Shown piece after piece: positions 16,939 through 26,427 of a DNA stretch of 50,186 nt (position 1 is the stretch's first letter; each line of letters begins with the position of its first letter). Location of the stretch: contig NZ_NIRT01000023.1 in assembly GCF_003207795.1 (NCBI RefSeq), positions 1 through 50,186 of the forward strand. Reading direction: 5' to 3'. This DNA comes from Komagataeibacter nataicola. GTDB taxonomy: Bacteria > Pseudomonadota > Alphaproteobacteria > Acetobacterales > Acetobacteraceae. Under the pieces are notes generated by a model. The model did no database searches, was not told the DNA's origin, and was given only the letters and a program-made list of their open reading frames with translations. Both the position numbers and the translations under genes were made by a program.

Positions 16939-18897
16939 ATGAAGAGCAGTGACAGAAAGCTGGGCATGGGCGCCGCGATTTCACGGCGTGATCTCATTCA
17001 TGGCATTGCCGCAACTGCGCTTGGCGCTGCCATGACCCGATCAGGCGCCAGCGAGGCTGCTGCCCCGATTGCCGGTGCCGCGACCTATCCCCCCCTGCGC
17101 GAGGGCATGCGCGGCGCCCATCCAGGTGCGTTCGAGGCTGCGCATGGCCGCCGTGATGGCGCGGCTTATCCTGCTCCCGTCCCGACCGGTGAAACCTATG
17201 ACCTTGTTGTGGTGGGCGGAGGGCTGAGCGGGCTTGCGGCGGCCTGTTTCTACCGTCGGCGCTTCGGGCCGTCGGCGCGGGTTCTGGTTCTGGACAACCA
17301 TGATGATTTCGGGGGGCATGCCAGGCGCAACGAGTTTGTCAGCGATGGCCGCACGCTCATGACCACCGGGGGCTCGGCCTATTTTGTCGCGCCAGACCAG
17401 TGGACGGATCAGGCGAAGGAATTTGTCAGAAGCCTTGGCGCCGATTTTACGGTCAGGCGCAGGGAAACCAGCCCTTTCGCCGCGTTGGGCATGCGGCCTG
17501 CAACCTTCCTGTCGCGCGAAAGCGGGGGCGATGGGCGGCTTTACCCGCATGTCCGTTTTACCGCGCCAACGCCCGCGTTCCTCAAGGCCGCGCACCTGCC
17601 GCAGCGCGTGCGCGAAGATCTTGCCGCAGTCTATCACGGCACGGTCGATTATATGGCGGGCATGAGCACGGCGCAGAAGATCGCGCGCCTGCAATCCATA
17701 ACATATCAGCAGTACCTGCTGGATTACGTGAAGGTGGCCCCCGAGAGCCTGCCGTGGCTGCCGGGCGTGTGGTGCCTGAGCAAGACCGCGGCCAGCGCCT
17801 GGTTTGCCTATTTCCGTTATGCGCCGGGTTTTTCAACATTGGGGGTGGCGCGCGCGCCCTATTCGCCAGAAGCCCCGGAGGACGAGGCGGCTGATTTCCA
17901 TATGCCCGCAGGCAATTCGGATCTGGCGCGGCTCATGGTGCGCGAACTGGTGCCGCAATCCCTGCCGCAGGGCACGTGGCAGTCGCTGGAAACGGTGCGG
18001 CTGCGCTATGATACGCTTGACCGCCCGAAGGCTCCGGCCCGCATCCGGCTGAACAGTATTGTGGTGCGTGTCCAGCATGTCGGTGCGGCTCCGGTGGGGC
18101 TGTTTGAACCCGAAACGCGCCCGGTCGCCGTGGATTACATGCGCGATGGCAGGTGCAGCCGCGTGATGGCAAGAAATGTCATTCTTGCTGGTAATAACAA
18201 CATGATTCCCTATCTGTGCCCCGAAATGCCCGAGGAACAGAAAGCCGCCCAGCACAAGGCCGTACGCGCCGCCAACCAGATCACCACCGTCCTGATCCGC
18301 AACTGGGAGGCCTTCCGTAAGGCCGGGGTGACGCATGTGGATACGCCAACCGGCTTCTTTGGCAGTTTTGCCCTTGATGTGCCGTGGGCGCAGGATGACG
18401 GGCAGCCGGATATGGACCCCGGCAAGGGCGTTATCGTGATCTTCATGACCGGGACCAATTCCGGAATCCTGAATAACGAAACCATGACGCGCGCCATAAT
18501 GGGCACCGACATGCCCGACAACCTGACCATGCAGCAGCAGTTCAGGATGGTGAGGATGGGCCTGCTCCAGACACCCTTCTCGGTTTTTGAACGCGCCGTG
18601 CGCACCCAGATGAACGATGCGCTGGGCCCTTATGGTTTTGATGCCGCGCGCGACATTCTGGGCATTACCGTCAATCGCTGGCCGCATGGTTTTGCCATGG
18701 CGCAGAATTCGCTGTTTGACCCGCCCAGCCCGACGGGTGAACAGCCCTGCGAGATTGCTCGCCGCCAGTTTGGCCGGATTTCCATCGCCAATAGCGATGC
18801 CTCTGGGCAGGATCTGTGCAATACCGCCATCGATCAGGCATGGCGCGCAGTAGAAGAAATGGTACCCCATAATTACGGTTATTATAACAGGATATAG
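16939..18897 (+). CDS. Tat-exported FAD oxidoreductase, spermidine-dehydrogenase-like
   Basis: 652 residues. The N-terminus has a twin-arginine signal (SRRDLIHGIAATALGAAM, Arg16-Arg17), so the folded flavoprotein should reach the periplasm. YPPLREGMRGAHPGAFEAAH follows, then the Rossmann FAD site DLVVVGGGLSGLAAACFYRR near residue 91 and NDDFGGHARRNEF-like pattern. The opening SSDRKLGMGAAISRRD and the GMRGxHPGxFExAH block are those of bacterial spermidine dehydrogenases, which cleave spermidine into diaminopropane and aminobutyraldehyde. ATG at 16939 sits six bases after GAGG; the upstream GTG start is not needed. Followed by a small exported protein. Assignment to polyamines is by family resemblance. 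Confidence 0.75.
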   Translation: MKSSDRKLGMGAAISRRDLIHGIAATALGAAMTRSGASEAAAPIAGAATYPPLREGMRGAHPGAFEAAHGRRDGAAYPAPVPTGETYDLVVVGGGLSGLAAACFYRRRFGPSARVLVLDNHDDFGGHARRNEFVSDGRTLMTTGGSAYFVAPDQWTDQAKEFVRSLGADFTVRRRETSPFAALGMRPATFLSRESGGDGRLYPHVRFTAPTPAFLKAAHLPQRVREDLAAVYHGTVDYMAGMSTAQKIARLQSITYQQYLLDYVKVAPESLPWLPGVWCLSKTAASAWFAYFRYAPGFSTLGVARAPYSPEAPEDEAADFHMPAGNSDLARLMVRELVPQSLPQGTWQSLETVRLRYDTLDRPKAPARIRLNSIVVRVQHVGAAPVGLFEPETRPVAVDYMRDGRCSRVMARNVILAGNNNMIPYLCPEMPEEQKAAQHKAVRAANQITTVLIRNWEAFRKAGVTHVDTPTGFFGSFALDVPWAQDDGQPDMDPGKGVIVIFMTGTNSGILNNETMTRAIMGTDMPDNLTMQQQFRMVRMGLLQTPFSVFERAVRTQMNDALGPYGFDAARDILGITVNRWPHGFAMAQNSLFDPPSPTGEQPCEIARRQFGRISIANSDASGQDLCNTAIDQAWRAVEEMVPHNYGYYNRI

Positions 18898-18952
18898 TCA
18901 TACCCACGATTGACGACCCTGTTGTTGTCTCCTGTCGTGGCATGGAGCAGAA

Positions 18953-19504
18953 ATGGATATGTACAGGAAAGCTGCCCCCACCGGTTCCCGCTTGCGCTGG
19001 CGCGGGGCCACGATGGGCCTGTCGGTTGTGGCCATGATGTCGATGATGCCCACGGCCCGGGCGGCGGAGGAAGCATGGCACGGCACCGATGCACGCCAGC
19101 AGGTATCTGCCGCCCTGCTCGGGCCGTGGAAAGCCGATATTGCCGCCTCGCATTACACCGACCCGCCACCGCGCAAGGCGCTGCGGTTTTTTTCCTATAC
19201 GGAGGGAGGGAAGGTTCTGGTCTCCTTCATGACGCTCAATGCCAGGGGACAGTTCAGTTCCGGGCACTGGGCAGCGCAGGTCGATGGCACGCCCGGCATC
19301 GAGTATCACAGCCAGGGCGGCGCGATCCCGTTCAATGTCGTGTATTTTACAAAGGTCGATGATGACAATTACCATCTTGTGGTCAAAAGAAATGGCAAGG
19401 TGGAAATCACGGCGGATTATGCTCTCTCAAGAGATGGCAGGACACTGTCCTATCGTTACGGGGAGACGGTGGTTATCTATCACCGCTGGGACATGATGGA
19501 ATAA
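18953..19504 (+). CDS. Exported protein of unknown function
   Basis: 183 residues. Signal peptide: basic RLRWRGATMG, then hydrophobic LSVVAMMSMMPTARA with a cleavage site after ARA. The mature part is about 145 residues rich in beta-prone stretches (GKVLVSFMTLNARGQFSSGHW, YHLVVKRNGKVEITADYALS), which suggests a small beta-barrel or lipocalin-like fold, but I do not recognise the family. A good GGAG lies five bases before the ATG. It is 55 bases after the Tat flavoprotein gene and in the same direction, so the two may act together in the periplasm. Confidence 0.65.
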   Translation: MDMYRKAAPTGSRLRWRGATMGLSVVAMMSMMPTARAAEEAWHGTDARQQVSAALLGPWKADIAASHYTDPPPRKALRFFSYTEGGKVLVSFMTLNARGQFSSGHWAAQVDGTPGIEYHSQGGAIPFNVVYFTKVDDDNYHLVVKRNGKVEITADYALSRDGRTLSYRYGETVVIYHRWDMME

Positions 19505-19592
19505 GGTTTGATGCAACCGGTGCGCCATGATCCCATTACGATGCAACAACATCGGCGCCATTTGCCCGTTACATGATGGAGAATGACATCTC

Positions 19593-19925
19593 ATGGAAAA
19601 AATCAGCTGGAATGATTTTGAAAAGGTTCTGATCGTTGCGGGCACCATTGTCCGTGTCGAGGATTTCCCCGAAGCCCGCAAGCCAGCCTATAAGATATGG
19701 GCCGATTTCGGCCCCTATGGCGAACTGAAAACCAGCGCGCAGTTTACAAGACTGTATGACCGCGACACGCTGGTGGGGCGGCAGGTGATCGGGATCATCA
19801 ATTTTCCCGAAAAACAGATCGGTCCCTTCCGCTCGCAGTTCCTGCTATCGGGTTTTGAAACGCCTGATGGCGTTGTGCTGGCATCGATCGAGCGCAGTGT
19901 GCCCAATGGCACCCGGCTGAGCTGA
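19593..19925 (+). CDS. csaA: CsaA-type tRNA-binding-domain protein
   Basis: 110 residues, all one OB-fold of the tRNA_bind family: [37 protein letters not shown], then [38 protein letters not shown]. This is the length and pattern of CsaA, a dimeric secretion-related chaperone also able to bind tRNA. Starts with ATG after GGAG 12 bases upstream. Probably independent of its neighbours. Confidence 0.9.
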   Translation: MEKISWNDFEKVLIVAGTIVRVEDFPEARKPAYKIWADFGPYGELKTSAQFTRLYDRDTLVGRQVIGIINFPEKQIGPFRSQFLLSGFETPDGVVLASIERSVPNGTRLS

Positions 19926-20025
19926 AACCTGCCGCGCATAATATTTCTAAAAAGAAACATTAATAAACGATACAGGTCAGATATATGCCAGTACTATAAA
20001 TGGCTGGGAACGATATGGACTGGTC

Positions 20026-21459
20026 ATGGTGGATAAGAAAAATTCATCCACCATGGTCAGTATTCTTCCAACCTTGCAGGGAATGGTACACGGCATGGGC
20101 GATACGGCTGGTCCTTCTTATTCCAATCATACCCTGTCCACGCTCAGGCAGCGCCATGTCATCATGATCGCCCTTGGCGGGGCCATTGGGGCGGGGCTGT
20201 TTGTGGGCAGCAGCGCTGCCATTGCCGCGGCCGGACCGGCCGTGCTGGTGGCGTTCGTGGCGGTGGGGCTGCTGGTCATGCTGGTCATGCGCATGTTGGG
20301 TGAAATGGTAACGGCCCGTCCCGGCCGGGGCTCCTTCGTGGCTTATATCCGTGAGGCCCATGGTAATGGAGCCGCGTTTACCGCAGGCTGGCTGTACTGG
20401 TTTTTCTGGCTGGTCGTGCTGGGCAGCGAGGCGATTGCTGGCGCCATCCTGCTGCATGAAGGCATCAATCTGCCTGTCTGGCTGCTGGCAACGGGGCTGA
20501 TTGTCACGCTCATGGTCATCAATCTGGTGGCGGTGCGCATATTTGGCGAATGTGAATTCTGGCTGTCCATGGTCAAGGTGGTCAGTATCGTGCTGTTCGT
20601 GCTGCTGGGCAGCCTGTATGTTGGGCATCTGTTGGGGCCGCCCGTGCCGGTGGCGCGTAACCTGCTGGGGCATGGCGGTTTCATGCCACATGGCAGTATT
20701 GCGGTGCTTTCTATTGTGCCCACTGTCCTGTTTACCATGATCGGCTCCGAAATCGCGACGGTGGCGGCGGGGGAAACGGCAGAGCCTGCCCGCAATGTCG
20801 CGCACGTAACCCGGAGCCTGGGCACACGGCTGACGTTGTTCTACAGCCTCTCGATCGGCCTGATCCTGATGATCGTGCCGTGGAGTGATATCGTGCCGGG
20901 GCATTCACCCTTTGTCATGGCCATGCAGGCCATGCACATTCCGGGTGCCGCAGCGGGCATGCGTATCGTGGTGCTGACGGCGGTGATCTCGTGCATGAAT
21001 TCCAGCCTGTACATCACATCACGCATTCTGGCGGAACTGGCACGCCATGGTGATGCCCCGGCAGCACTTCAGCATCATGGCCGGCGGAATACACCCGTCA
21101 ACGCCATCGTGGCCAATTCCGTGGCCGGAGGTATTGTGGCCTTCGCTTCCATTGTCGCGCCCGATACGGTCTTTTCGTTCCTGCTCAGTTGCAGCGGCGC
21201 GGTGATCCTTGTGGTGTATTCCCTCATCATGACGGCTTATATCGTTTTGCGCCATCGGGCGGGCAGGGATGAGCAAAAAGCGTTTTTCCATCTGCCGCTG
21301 TTTCCAGCCATCAATATTGCCTGCCTGGGCGGAGTGGTGGTGATTTTTGCCGCCATGTTCAGCAACCCCGCGCAGCGTGAAACGGCGGTTGCAAGCCTGG
21401 GCACATGCCTGCTGTTTGTCGTGATCTACAGGGTACGGCAGCGGGGGAGCCAGGGCTGA
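20026..21459 (+). CDS. Amino-acid permease, APC superfamily (GabP-like)
   Basis: 477 residues with about 12 membrane segments. The first carries the APC motif MIALGGAIGAGLFVGSSAAIAAAGPAVLV, then MRMLGEMVTARPGRGSFVAYIREAHGNGAAFTAGWLYWFFW, characteristic of the amino acid transporter family with GabP, AnsP, ProY and others. Conserved VLFTMIGSEIATVAAGETAEP in TM6-7 supports this. Substrate cannot be fixed; GABA is attractive because the neighbours are an amine aminotransferase and, further on, a GabD-type dehydrogenase. Converges with the aminotransferase gene across a repeat and a terminator. Confidence 0.85.
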   Translation: MVDKKNSSTMVSILPTLQGMVHGMGDTAGPSYSNHTLSTLRQRHVIMIALGGAIGAGLFVGSSAAIAAAGPAVLVAFVAVGLLVMLVMRMLGEMVTARPGRGSFVAYIREAHGNGAAFTAGWLYWFFWLVVLGSEAIAGAILLHEGINLPVWLLATGLIVTLMVINLVAVRIFGECEFWLSMVKVVSIVLFVLLGSLYVGHLLGPPVPVARNLLGHGGFMPHGSIAVLSIVPTVLFTMIGSEIATVAAGETAEPARNVAHVTRSLGTRLTLFYSLSIGLILMIVPWSDIVPGHSPFVMAMQAMHIPGAAAGMRIVVLTAVISCMNSSLYITSRILAELARHGDAPAALQHHGRRNTPVNAIVANSVAGGIVAFASIVAPDTVFSFLLSCSGAVILVVYSLIMTAYIVLRHRAGRDEQKAFFHLPLFPAINIACLGGVVVIFAAMFSNPAQRETAVASLGTCLLFVVIYRVRQRGSQG

Positions 21460-21502
21460 TTATTATCGCCCGGCCCACAGTGGTACTATCGTCTGACCAT
21501 AA

Positions 21503-21567
21503 GGAAGTTTTTGGTGAAGCTTGTTTCAGAAAGCTTCAGAAGAGACGGCATCCAGAAAATTCTATCA
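21503..21567. repeat. Copy of a dispersed hairpin repeat
   Basis: AGTTTTTGGTGAAGCTT, then a spacer, then AAGCTTCAGAAGA: GAAGCTT (21516-21522) pairs with AAGCTTC (21531-21537). Similar wording recurs at about 40905-40950 (CTTGTGAAGCTTTTTT, CTTCGGAAGA). I associate this GAAGCTT-hairpin repeat with intergenic regions of acetic acid bacteria. Confidence 0.5.
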
Positions 21568-21578
21568 GGACAGCATAA

Positions 21579-21610
21579 TAAAAAAAGCCGGGATATGCAC
21601 ATATCCCGGC
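21579..21610 (-). terminator. Rho-independent terminator of the aminotransferase gene
   Basis: GCCGGGATAT and ATATCCCGGC form a perfect 10-bp stem with a 4-nt loop (21587-21610). On the minus strand it ends in a run of seven T, 31 bases after the stop codon. Confidence 0.9.
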
Positions 21611-21640
21611 CCGGTCCTGATAACGGTTCAGGGGCAGTAA

Positions 21641-23035
21641 CTAGCCCTTGAGGGCAGCGCGCACTTCCGCATCGTCGCGCACGGTATCGAGCACGTCGGT
21701 CAGGCGGTCGCACAGCAGGTCGACTTCCTCAATGGTGCAGCACAGCGGCGGGGCGAGGCCGATGATGTCATCACCAAAGGCACGGAACAGCACGCCCTTT
21801 TCATAACCGATGCTCGACAGCTTGCTGGCAATCTTGAGCTTCGCATCCGGCTTGTGCTTGGTCATCTTGTCAGTAACCAGTTCAATCCCGGCCAGCATGC
21901 CGCTGATGCGCACATCACCCACCAGCGCGTGGTTGCCCAGCGCATGCAGGCGGTGGGCCAGATGCTCGCCCGCCTTGACGCCATTGGCCAGCAGGCCCTG
22001 TTCATACAGGTCCAGCACGGCCAGGCCGATGGCGGCGCTGACGGGGTGCGCGCTATAGGTCATGCCATGGCCAACCGCAACGCCGGGGGGCGTGTTGTCG
22101 CGGATGGTGGTGTAAATATCTTCAGACATGAACACGGCGCCCATCGGGGCATAGCCTGATGTCAGGCCCTTGGCGACCGTCATCATGTCGGGCACCACGT
22201 TTTCGCGCTCGCAGGCGAATAGCGGGCCTGTGCGGCCAAAACCCGTAATGACCTCATCGGCCACGAACAGGATGCCCAGTTCACGGCAGGTCTCGCGCAT
22301 GGCCTTCATCCAGCCCGCGGGCGGCACGATCACGCCGCCCGACCCCTGCACCGGTTCGCAGAAGAAGGCCGCAACCTTGTCCGCGCCGAGTTCGGCCACC
22401 TTGGCCTTCAGCGCGGCGACGGAGGCCGCCGTGACGGCGGCATCGCTATTGTCGCCGGGGTGGCGATAGGCATAGGGGCTGGGAATGTGGTGTTGCCACG
22501 ACAGGGGCACATCGGCATCACGATGGAAAGCCGCCAGCGCCGTCAGTCCCGCGCCGGTATAGGTGGAGCCATGATAGCCACGGGCCAGGCCAATGACATG
22601 GCGGCGCTCGGGCGTGCCGCGGGCATGCTGGTAGAAGCGGATGAAGCGCAGCGCGCTATCCACCGCATCCGACCCGCCCTGCGAGAAGAAGATGCGGTTG
22701 AGGTTGCCCGGTGCGCGCGCGGCCAGTCGGCCCGCAAGGGTAATGGCGGGTTCGCTGGCGAAGCCGAAATACCCCGTGGCATAGGGCAGGCGCGCCATCT
22801 GCTCGGTCGCGGCTTCGACCACGCTCTTGCAGCCATATCCGACATTGACGCACCACAGGCCGGAAAAGCCATCAAGCAGTTCCTTGCCGTTGATGTCCTT
22901 GAGCCAGGCGCCATGGCCTGAATGCAGGATGCGGGGACCAGCCTCTTCCTGATCCCGCCAGGAGGAAACGGGATGGATCAGGTGGTCCCGGTCGATGGAA
23001 ATCAGTTTTTCTGGGGTCATGTCGCGCTTGGCCAA
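21641..23035 (-). CDS. Class III aminotransferase (putrescine/beta-alanine:pyruvate type)
   Basis: 464 residues, PLP-dependent omega-aminotransferase moving an amino group from a terminal amine to pyruvate or 2-ketoglutarate. Visible landmarks: LLDGFSGLWCVNVGYG near residue 55, FFSQGGSDAVDSALRFIRFY for phosphate binding, ARGYHGSTYTGAGLTA, the PLP Asp in ILFVADEVITGFGRTG, and the lysine in TVAKGLTSGYAPMGAV. The LWCVNVGYG and MTYSAHPVSAA patterns are those of SpuC/putrescine and related pyruvate aminotransferases. The Lrp regulator lies upstream in the same direction. The product aldehyde would suit the aldehyde dehydrogenases nearby. Confidence 0.85.
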   Translation of the reverse strand: MAKRDMTPEKLISIDRDHLIHPVSSWRDQEEAGPRILHSGHGAWLKDINGKELLDGFSGLWCVNVGYGCKSVVEAATEQMARLPYATGYFGFASEPAITLAGRLAARAPGNLNRIFFSQGGSDAVDSALRFIRFYQHARGTPERRHVIGLARGYHGSTYTGAGLTALAAFHRDADVPLSWQHHIPSPYAYRHPGDNSDAAVTAASVAALKAKVAELGADKVAAFFCEPVQGSGGVIVPPAGWMKAMRETCRELGILFVADEVITGFGRTGPLFACERENVVPDMMTVAKGLTSGYAPMGAVFMSEDIYTTIRDNTPPGVAVGHGMTYSAHPVSAAIGLAVLDLYEQGLLANGVKAGEHLAHRLHALGNHALVGDVRISGMLAGIELVTDKMTKHKPDAKLKIASKLSSIGYEKGVLFRAFGDDIIGLAPPLCCTIEEVDLLCDRLTDVLDTVRDDAEVRAALKG

Positions 23036-23215
23036 ATGTTATGGAGTTTTAACAGACCTGTTGATTGTGTCATAGACCAACAGAAGATGTTACGGGAAAT
23101 GCCGCTACCCAGGGCAGATTATGCCGTTTCCGACATTTGTGCAGTCCATCATCCTGATGGCAGGGCATTGATTCTGGTAGTATTCTGGTCCTGCCTTGCG
23201 GGCGGGGCATGAAAT

Positions 23216-23713
23216 TCACGTATCATTACTATCCAGCAGGCTTTCAATCGCTACGGCGGATTTTATGATGGGGGATTTAATAACGATATAGCTGAAATAC
23301 TTTTCAATGCCGATATTGCGATCAAGCATTGTTTCCACGATTTCCTGATAATGATCCACGCTTTTGGTCATGAACTTCAGCAGATAATCATAGCCACCAC
23401 TGACCAGGTGGCATTCCACCACTGACGAGATCTTCTGGATATAGGTCTCAAAACGGGAAAAATCATCCCGCCGGTGGTCCGATAGTGTCACTTCGGTAAA
23501 GACCGTGAGCAGGCTGCTTATTTTCTGCAAATTGATCTGTGCGCCATAACTGACGATATATCCCGCTTTTTCCAGGCGCTTGACCCTGATCAGGCACGGA
23601 CTGGCCGACAGGCCCACCCGGCGTGCGAGTTCCACGTTGGTCAGTCGTCCGTTGCGCTGCAGTTGCGCGAGGATACGCAGGTCAATCCGGTCCAGTTTTG
23701 GCTGGGATATCAT
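23216..23713 (-). CDS. Lrp/AsnC-family transcriptional regulator
   Basis: 165 residues. N-terminal winged HTH: LDRIDLRILAQLQRNGRLTNVELARRVGLSASPCLIRVKRLEKAGYI (residues ~7-53). C-terminal RAM/AsnC effector domain: LLTVFTEVTL, VVECHLVSGGYDYLLKFMTKSVDHYQEIVE. Family members bind amino acids and form octamers that wrap DNA. It lies 180 bases upstream of the aminotransferase, same direction, and is the obvious local regulator of that gene and perhaps of the oxidase trio behind it. Confidence 0.9.
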   Translation of the reverse strand: MISQPKLDRIDLRILAQLQRNGRLTNVELARRVGLSASPCLIRVKRLEKAGYIVSYGAQINLQKISSLLTVFTEVTLSDHRRDDFSRFETYIQKISSVVECHLVSGGYDYLLKFMTKSVDHYQEIVETMLDRNIGIEKYFSYIVIKSPIIKSAVAIESLLDSNDT

Positions 23714-23920
23714 GTTGGCCGATTACCTTTGTCCATATAAAAACCGCTGTCGGGGCGTGGATGTGCAGTGCAGCATGAAGGTGGCATGTCCGCACGGATA
23801 AGAAAAGAAGATCGCATGCCCCCAGCGCTTTATCATGCACCCTGCGCCGGGACGGGAGGCGCGTTAAGGAGGACCGGCAATGGCGTGAACGCGCGCGTGC
23901 CATGCCATTGCCGGGCCGGG

Positions 23921-25060
23921 TTACTGGAACCGTTTTATATGGAAGGGCTCCAGCGGAATATCGGTGCGCCCGGTTGCAATCAGTTCCGCCATGGTCATGC
24001 CCACGCCGGGACCAAGCTGGAAGCCATGACCGCAGAAGCCGAAGGCGAAGAACAGCCCCGGCACCCTGCTGCTCGGCCCCATGATGGGCAGGTTGTCGCC
24101 CACATATCCTTCCACCCCCGACCAGGTGCGGATAATGCGCAGGCGCGCCATCTGTGGCACCAGCCGGGCAAGGTGGGGCATCTGGCGCATGGTGTTGAGC
24201 GGGTCTATCGGCGCGCGTTTGGTCACGATGTCCGCCACGCTGCGCAGCCCGCCGCCAAAGACGATATTCCCGCGTTTGACCTGCCGCAGGTAGACACCCT
24301 CCTCCGGCACGCTCGAGGCGCAGCCGATGACCGGTTCGATGCGGTAGGGGAGCGGTTCGGTCACCCCCATCTGCGGGCCATTGGCGGCAAAGGGAATATC
24401 CTCACCAAAGGAGGCAGCCATGGCGCGCCCCCATGCCCCGCTCGAAATCTGGAGCAGGGGGGCCTGGAAGGACTGCCCGTTCCGGGTCTCGACAATAAAG
24501 TCCTCAGCCGATTTGGTAATGGCGCACACTTCGGTGTTTTCGATCACCCGCGCACCTGCCCGCCGCGCCGCGCGCCCGAAGGCCGGGGCGGCAAGGCGGG
24601 GATTGGCATGCCCATCGAGCGGGGAATAGGAAACGGTGCGGATCTCGGGGCCGACCATGGGGAACTTCGCACGCGCCTGCGCCCCGGTCATGATGGTCAG
24701 GTCCAGGCCGTAGGGCTTGCAGTCCACCGCGTATTTTTCCAGCCGGTCGCCGTCTTTTTCGCTGGTGGTGACCAAAATGTGCCCGCTCATGACAAACTCT
24801 GCATCTTCCCCGATCAGGCGGGGCATGTTGAGCCAGATATCGCGCGAGCGGTTGGCCAGTGGGAGCTGGCCCAGATAGCGGCTCTGGCGGCGCACATTGC
24901 CAAAATTGACGCCACTTGCCGCCTGCCCCACCAGGTCACGTTCCAGCAGGATGACTGACAGCCCCTGCCTGCGCAGGAAAAAAGCCGTCGCGGCCCCCAT
25001 GAAGCCACCGCCGACGATAATCACATCGGCCTGCATGCGGTTGGTCGGATAGGCGGTCAT
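23921..25060 (-). CDS. FAD oxidoreductase, HcnC/opine-oxidase subunit B-like
   Basis: 379 residues of the D-amino-acid-oxidase fold (DAO family). FAD site DVIIVGGGFMGAATAFFLRRQGLSVILLERD at residues ~12-42, then ASGVNFGNVRRQSR, and C-terminal TWSGVEGYVGDNLPIMGPSSRVPGLFFAFGFCGHGFQLGPGVG, the second FAD-binding end. With the two genes before it, this is the catalytic flavin subunit of a three-part oxidase like HcnABC, nopaline/octopine oxidases or D-hydroxyproline dehydrogenase. Its ATG overlaps the stop of the upstream gene by four bases (ATGA), implying coupling. Confidence 0.8.
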   Translation of the reverse strand: MTAYPTNRMQADVIIVGGGFMGAATAFFLRRQGLSVILLERDLVGQAASGVNFGNVRRQSRYLGQLPLANRSRDIWLNMPRLIGEDAEFVMSGHILVTTSEKDGDRLEKYAVDCKPYGLDLTIMTGAQARAKFPMVGPEIRTVSYSPLDGHANPRLAAPAFGRAARRAGARVIENTEVCAITKSAEDFIVETRNGQSFQAPLLQISSGAWGRAMAASFGEDIPFAANGPQMGVTEPLPYRIEPVIGCASSVPEEGVYLRQVKRGNIVFGGGLRSVADIVTKRAPIDPLNTMRQMPHLARLVPQMARLRIIRTWSGVEGYVGDNLPIMGPSSRVPGLFFAFGFCGHGFQLGPGVGMTMAELIATGRTDIPLEPFHIKRFQ

Positions 25061-26427
25061 GATCTTACCGTGCAGTTAAGGGGGAGGGGCTTGACGGGGG
25101 CCGCCGTGCGCAGGCGGCCGACTTCGCGCACCGGCACATTGCGCGCGGCGGCCAGAATCTCGGCTGCGGCGAGGCCGCACATGCGCCCCTGGCACCGCCC
25201 CATGCCGGGGCGGGTGAGGGCCTTGGCGCGGTTCATCTCGGGGGCATCGAGTTCGCCCGCCGCGCGGCGGATCTCGCCTGCCGTTATGTTTTCACACCGG
25301 CACACCACCGTGTCATCTGGCAGGGCGCGGGCCAGATGCGCAGGCCAGGGGAATGCCTCGGCCAGTCCTCGGCCAAAGCGGTTCATGACCGTCAGTGTCT
25401 CGTGCAGTTGCGTGAATTCCGTATCGGCAACAACATGGCCGCCATCGCGCAGCACGGCGCAGGCTGCAAGCTGGCCTGCGGCCTCGGCTGCATCGGCCCC
25501 GCGCAGCAGTACGCCATCGCCTGCCAGATAGACATCGGGCCGGCTGGTGCGGCCGTTGCGGTCAACATGCGGGCGCCACTGGGTAAAGCAGGGGTCGAAG
25601 ATGAATTCGCATTTCAGCAGGTCGGCCAGCTGCGTTTCCGAGCGCAGGCCGTAGCCCATGCCCACCGCATCGCACGCAGCATGGCGCAGCTTGCCCCGGC
25701 TGTCGCGCCATACCACACCCGATACCTGGTTGTTGCTGCCTTCAATGGCGCGCGGCGTGATCCCGGCATGCAGCCGCACGCCTGCCCGCGCGAGGTTGGC
25801 CATGTAACGCACGCCATTGGCTACGACCCGCGCCCGGCTGGCCATGCGGCGCAGGCCCCGCATGCGGGTGGAAAGCGCACTGGTATCAAGCACGGCGGCC
25901 GGTTTTACGCCCGCCTGCAGGTATTGCCAGGCCACAAGATAAAGCAGCGGGCCCGTGCCCATGAAAACCGGCTTCCGCCCGATGGCGCAGGCCTGTGCCT
26001 TGAGCGCGATCTGGGCGGCGCCAAGGCTGTAGGCCCCTGGCGTGGTCCAGCCCGGCACCGGCATGATCCGGTCGGTCGCCCCCGATGTGATAATGACCCG
26101 GCTGAATGGCACGATGGTCACGTCCTGCCCGCGCACGGTCATGAGCCCTTCATTCGAAACACCCCATACGGTTGTGCCGGGGCGGTAGTCGATATGGGGG
26201 CGCAGCAGGTCGAAATCCGTGTGCAGGCTGCTAGCTTTCGCCGCTTCGGTGCCGTACAGCTTTTCGGGCGCGCGGTGAAAGTTTTCCGGCTGGCGGCGAT
26301 AGATCTGACCACCCTGGCGGTCGTTTTCATCAATGACGACCGGGCGCAGGCCCGCCTGCACCAGCCGTTGCGCCGCGCGCGTGCCAGCCGGCCCCGCGCC
26401 GATGACGATTACAGGTTCGTCAGCCAT
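25057..26427 (-). CDS. FAD/NAD-type oxidoreductase with [2Fe-2S] BFD-like tail, HcnB/OoxA-like
   Basis: About 456 residues. N-terminal ADEPVIVIGAGPAGTRAAQRLVQAG FAD site, then ENDRQGGQIYRR, a second Rossmann region (PVFMGTGPLLYLVAW), and a C-terminal cysteine cluster VCRCENITAGEIRR ... GMGRCQGRMCG that fits the BFD-like [2Fe-2S] motif of NoxA, OoxA and HcnB. Start is the ATG at 26427 (MADEPVIV), since the 33 residues before it in the frame lie inside the upstream ferredoxin-like gene. Overlaps that gene by 19 bases and the next by 4. Confidence 0.8.
   Translation of the reverse strand: MADEPVIVIGAGPAGTRAAQRLVQAGLRPVVIDENDRQGGQIYRRQPENFHRAPEKLYGTEAAKASSLHTDFDLLRPHIDYRPGTTVWGVSNEGLMTVRGQDVTIVPFSRVIITSGATDRIMPVPGWTTPGAYSLGAAQIALKAQACAIGRKPVFMGTGPLLYLVAWQYLQAGVKPAAVLDTSALSTRMRGLRRMASRARVVANGVRYMANLARAGVRLHAGITPRAIEGSNNQVSGVVWRDSRGKLRHAACDAVGMGYGLRSETQLADLLKCEFIFDPCFTQWRPHVDRNGRTSRPDVYLAGDGVLLRGADAAEAAGQLAACAVLRDGGHVVADTEFTQLHETLTVMNRFGRGLAEAFPWPAHLARALPDDTVVCRCENITAGEIRRAAGELDAPEMNRAKALTRPGMGRCQGRMCGLAAAEILAAARNVPVREVGRLRTAAPVKPLPLNCTVRS

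Noticed and set aside
17833-18870. 345-codon minus-strand open frame
   Set aside because: Antisense to the spermidine-dehydrogenase-like gene; no recognisable domain.
23768-24958. 396-codon plus-strand open frame
   Set aside because: Antisense to the DAO-fold gene, composition rich in His, Gly and Arg, no domain seen.
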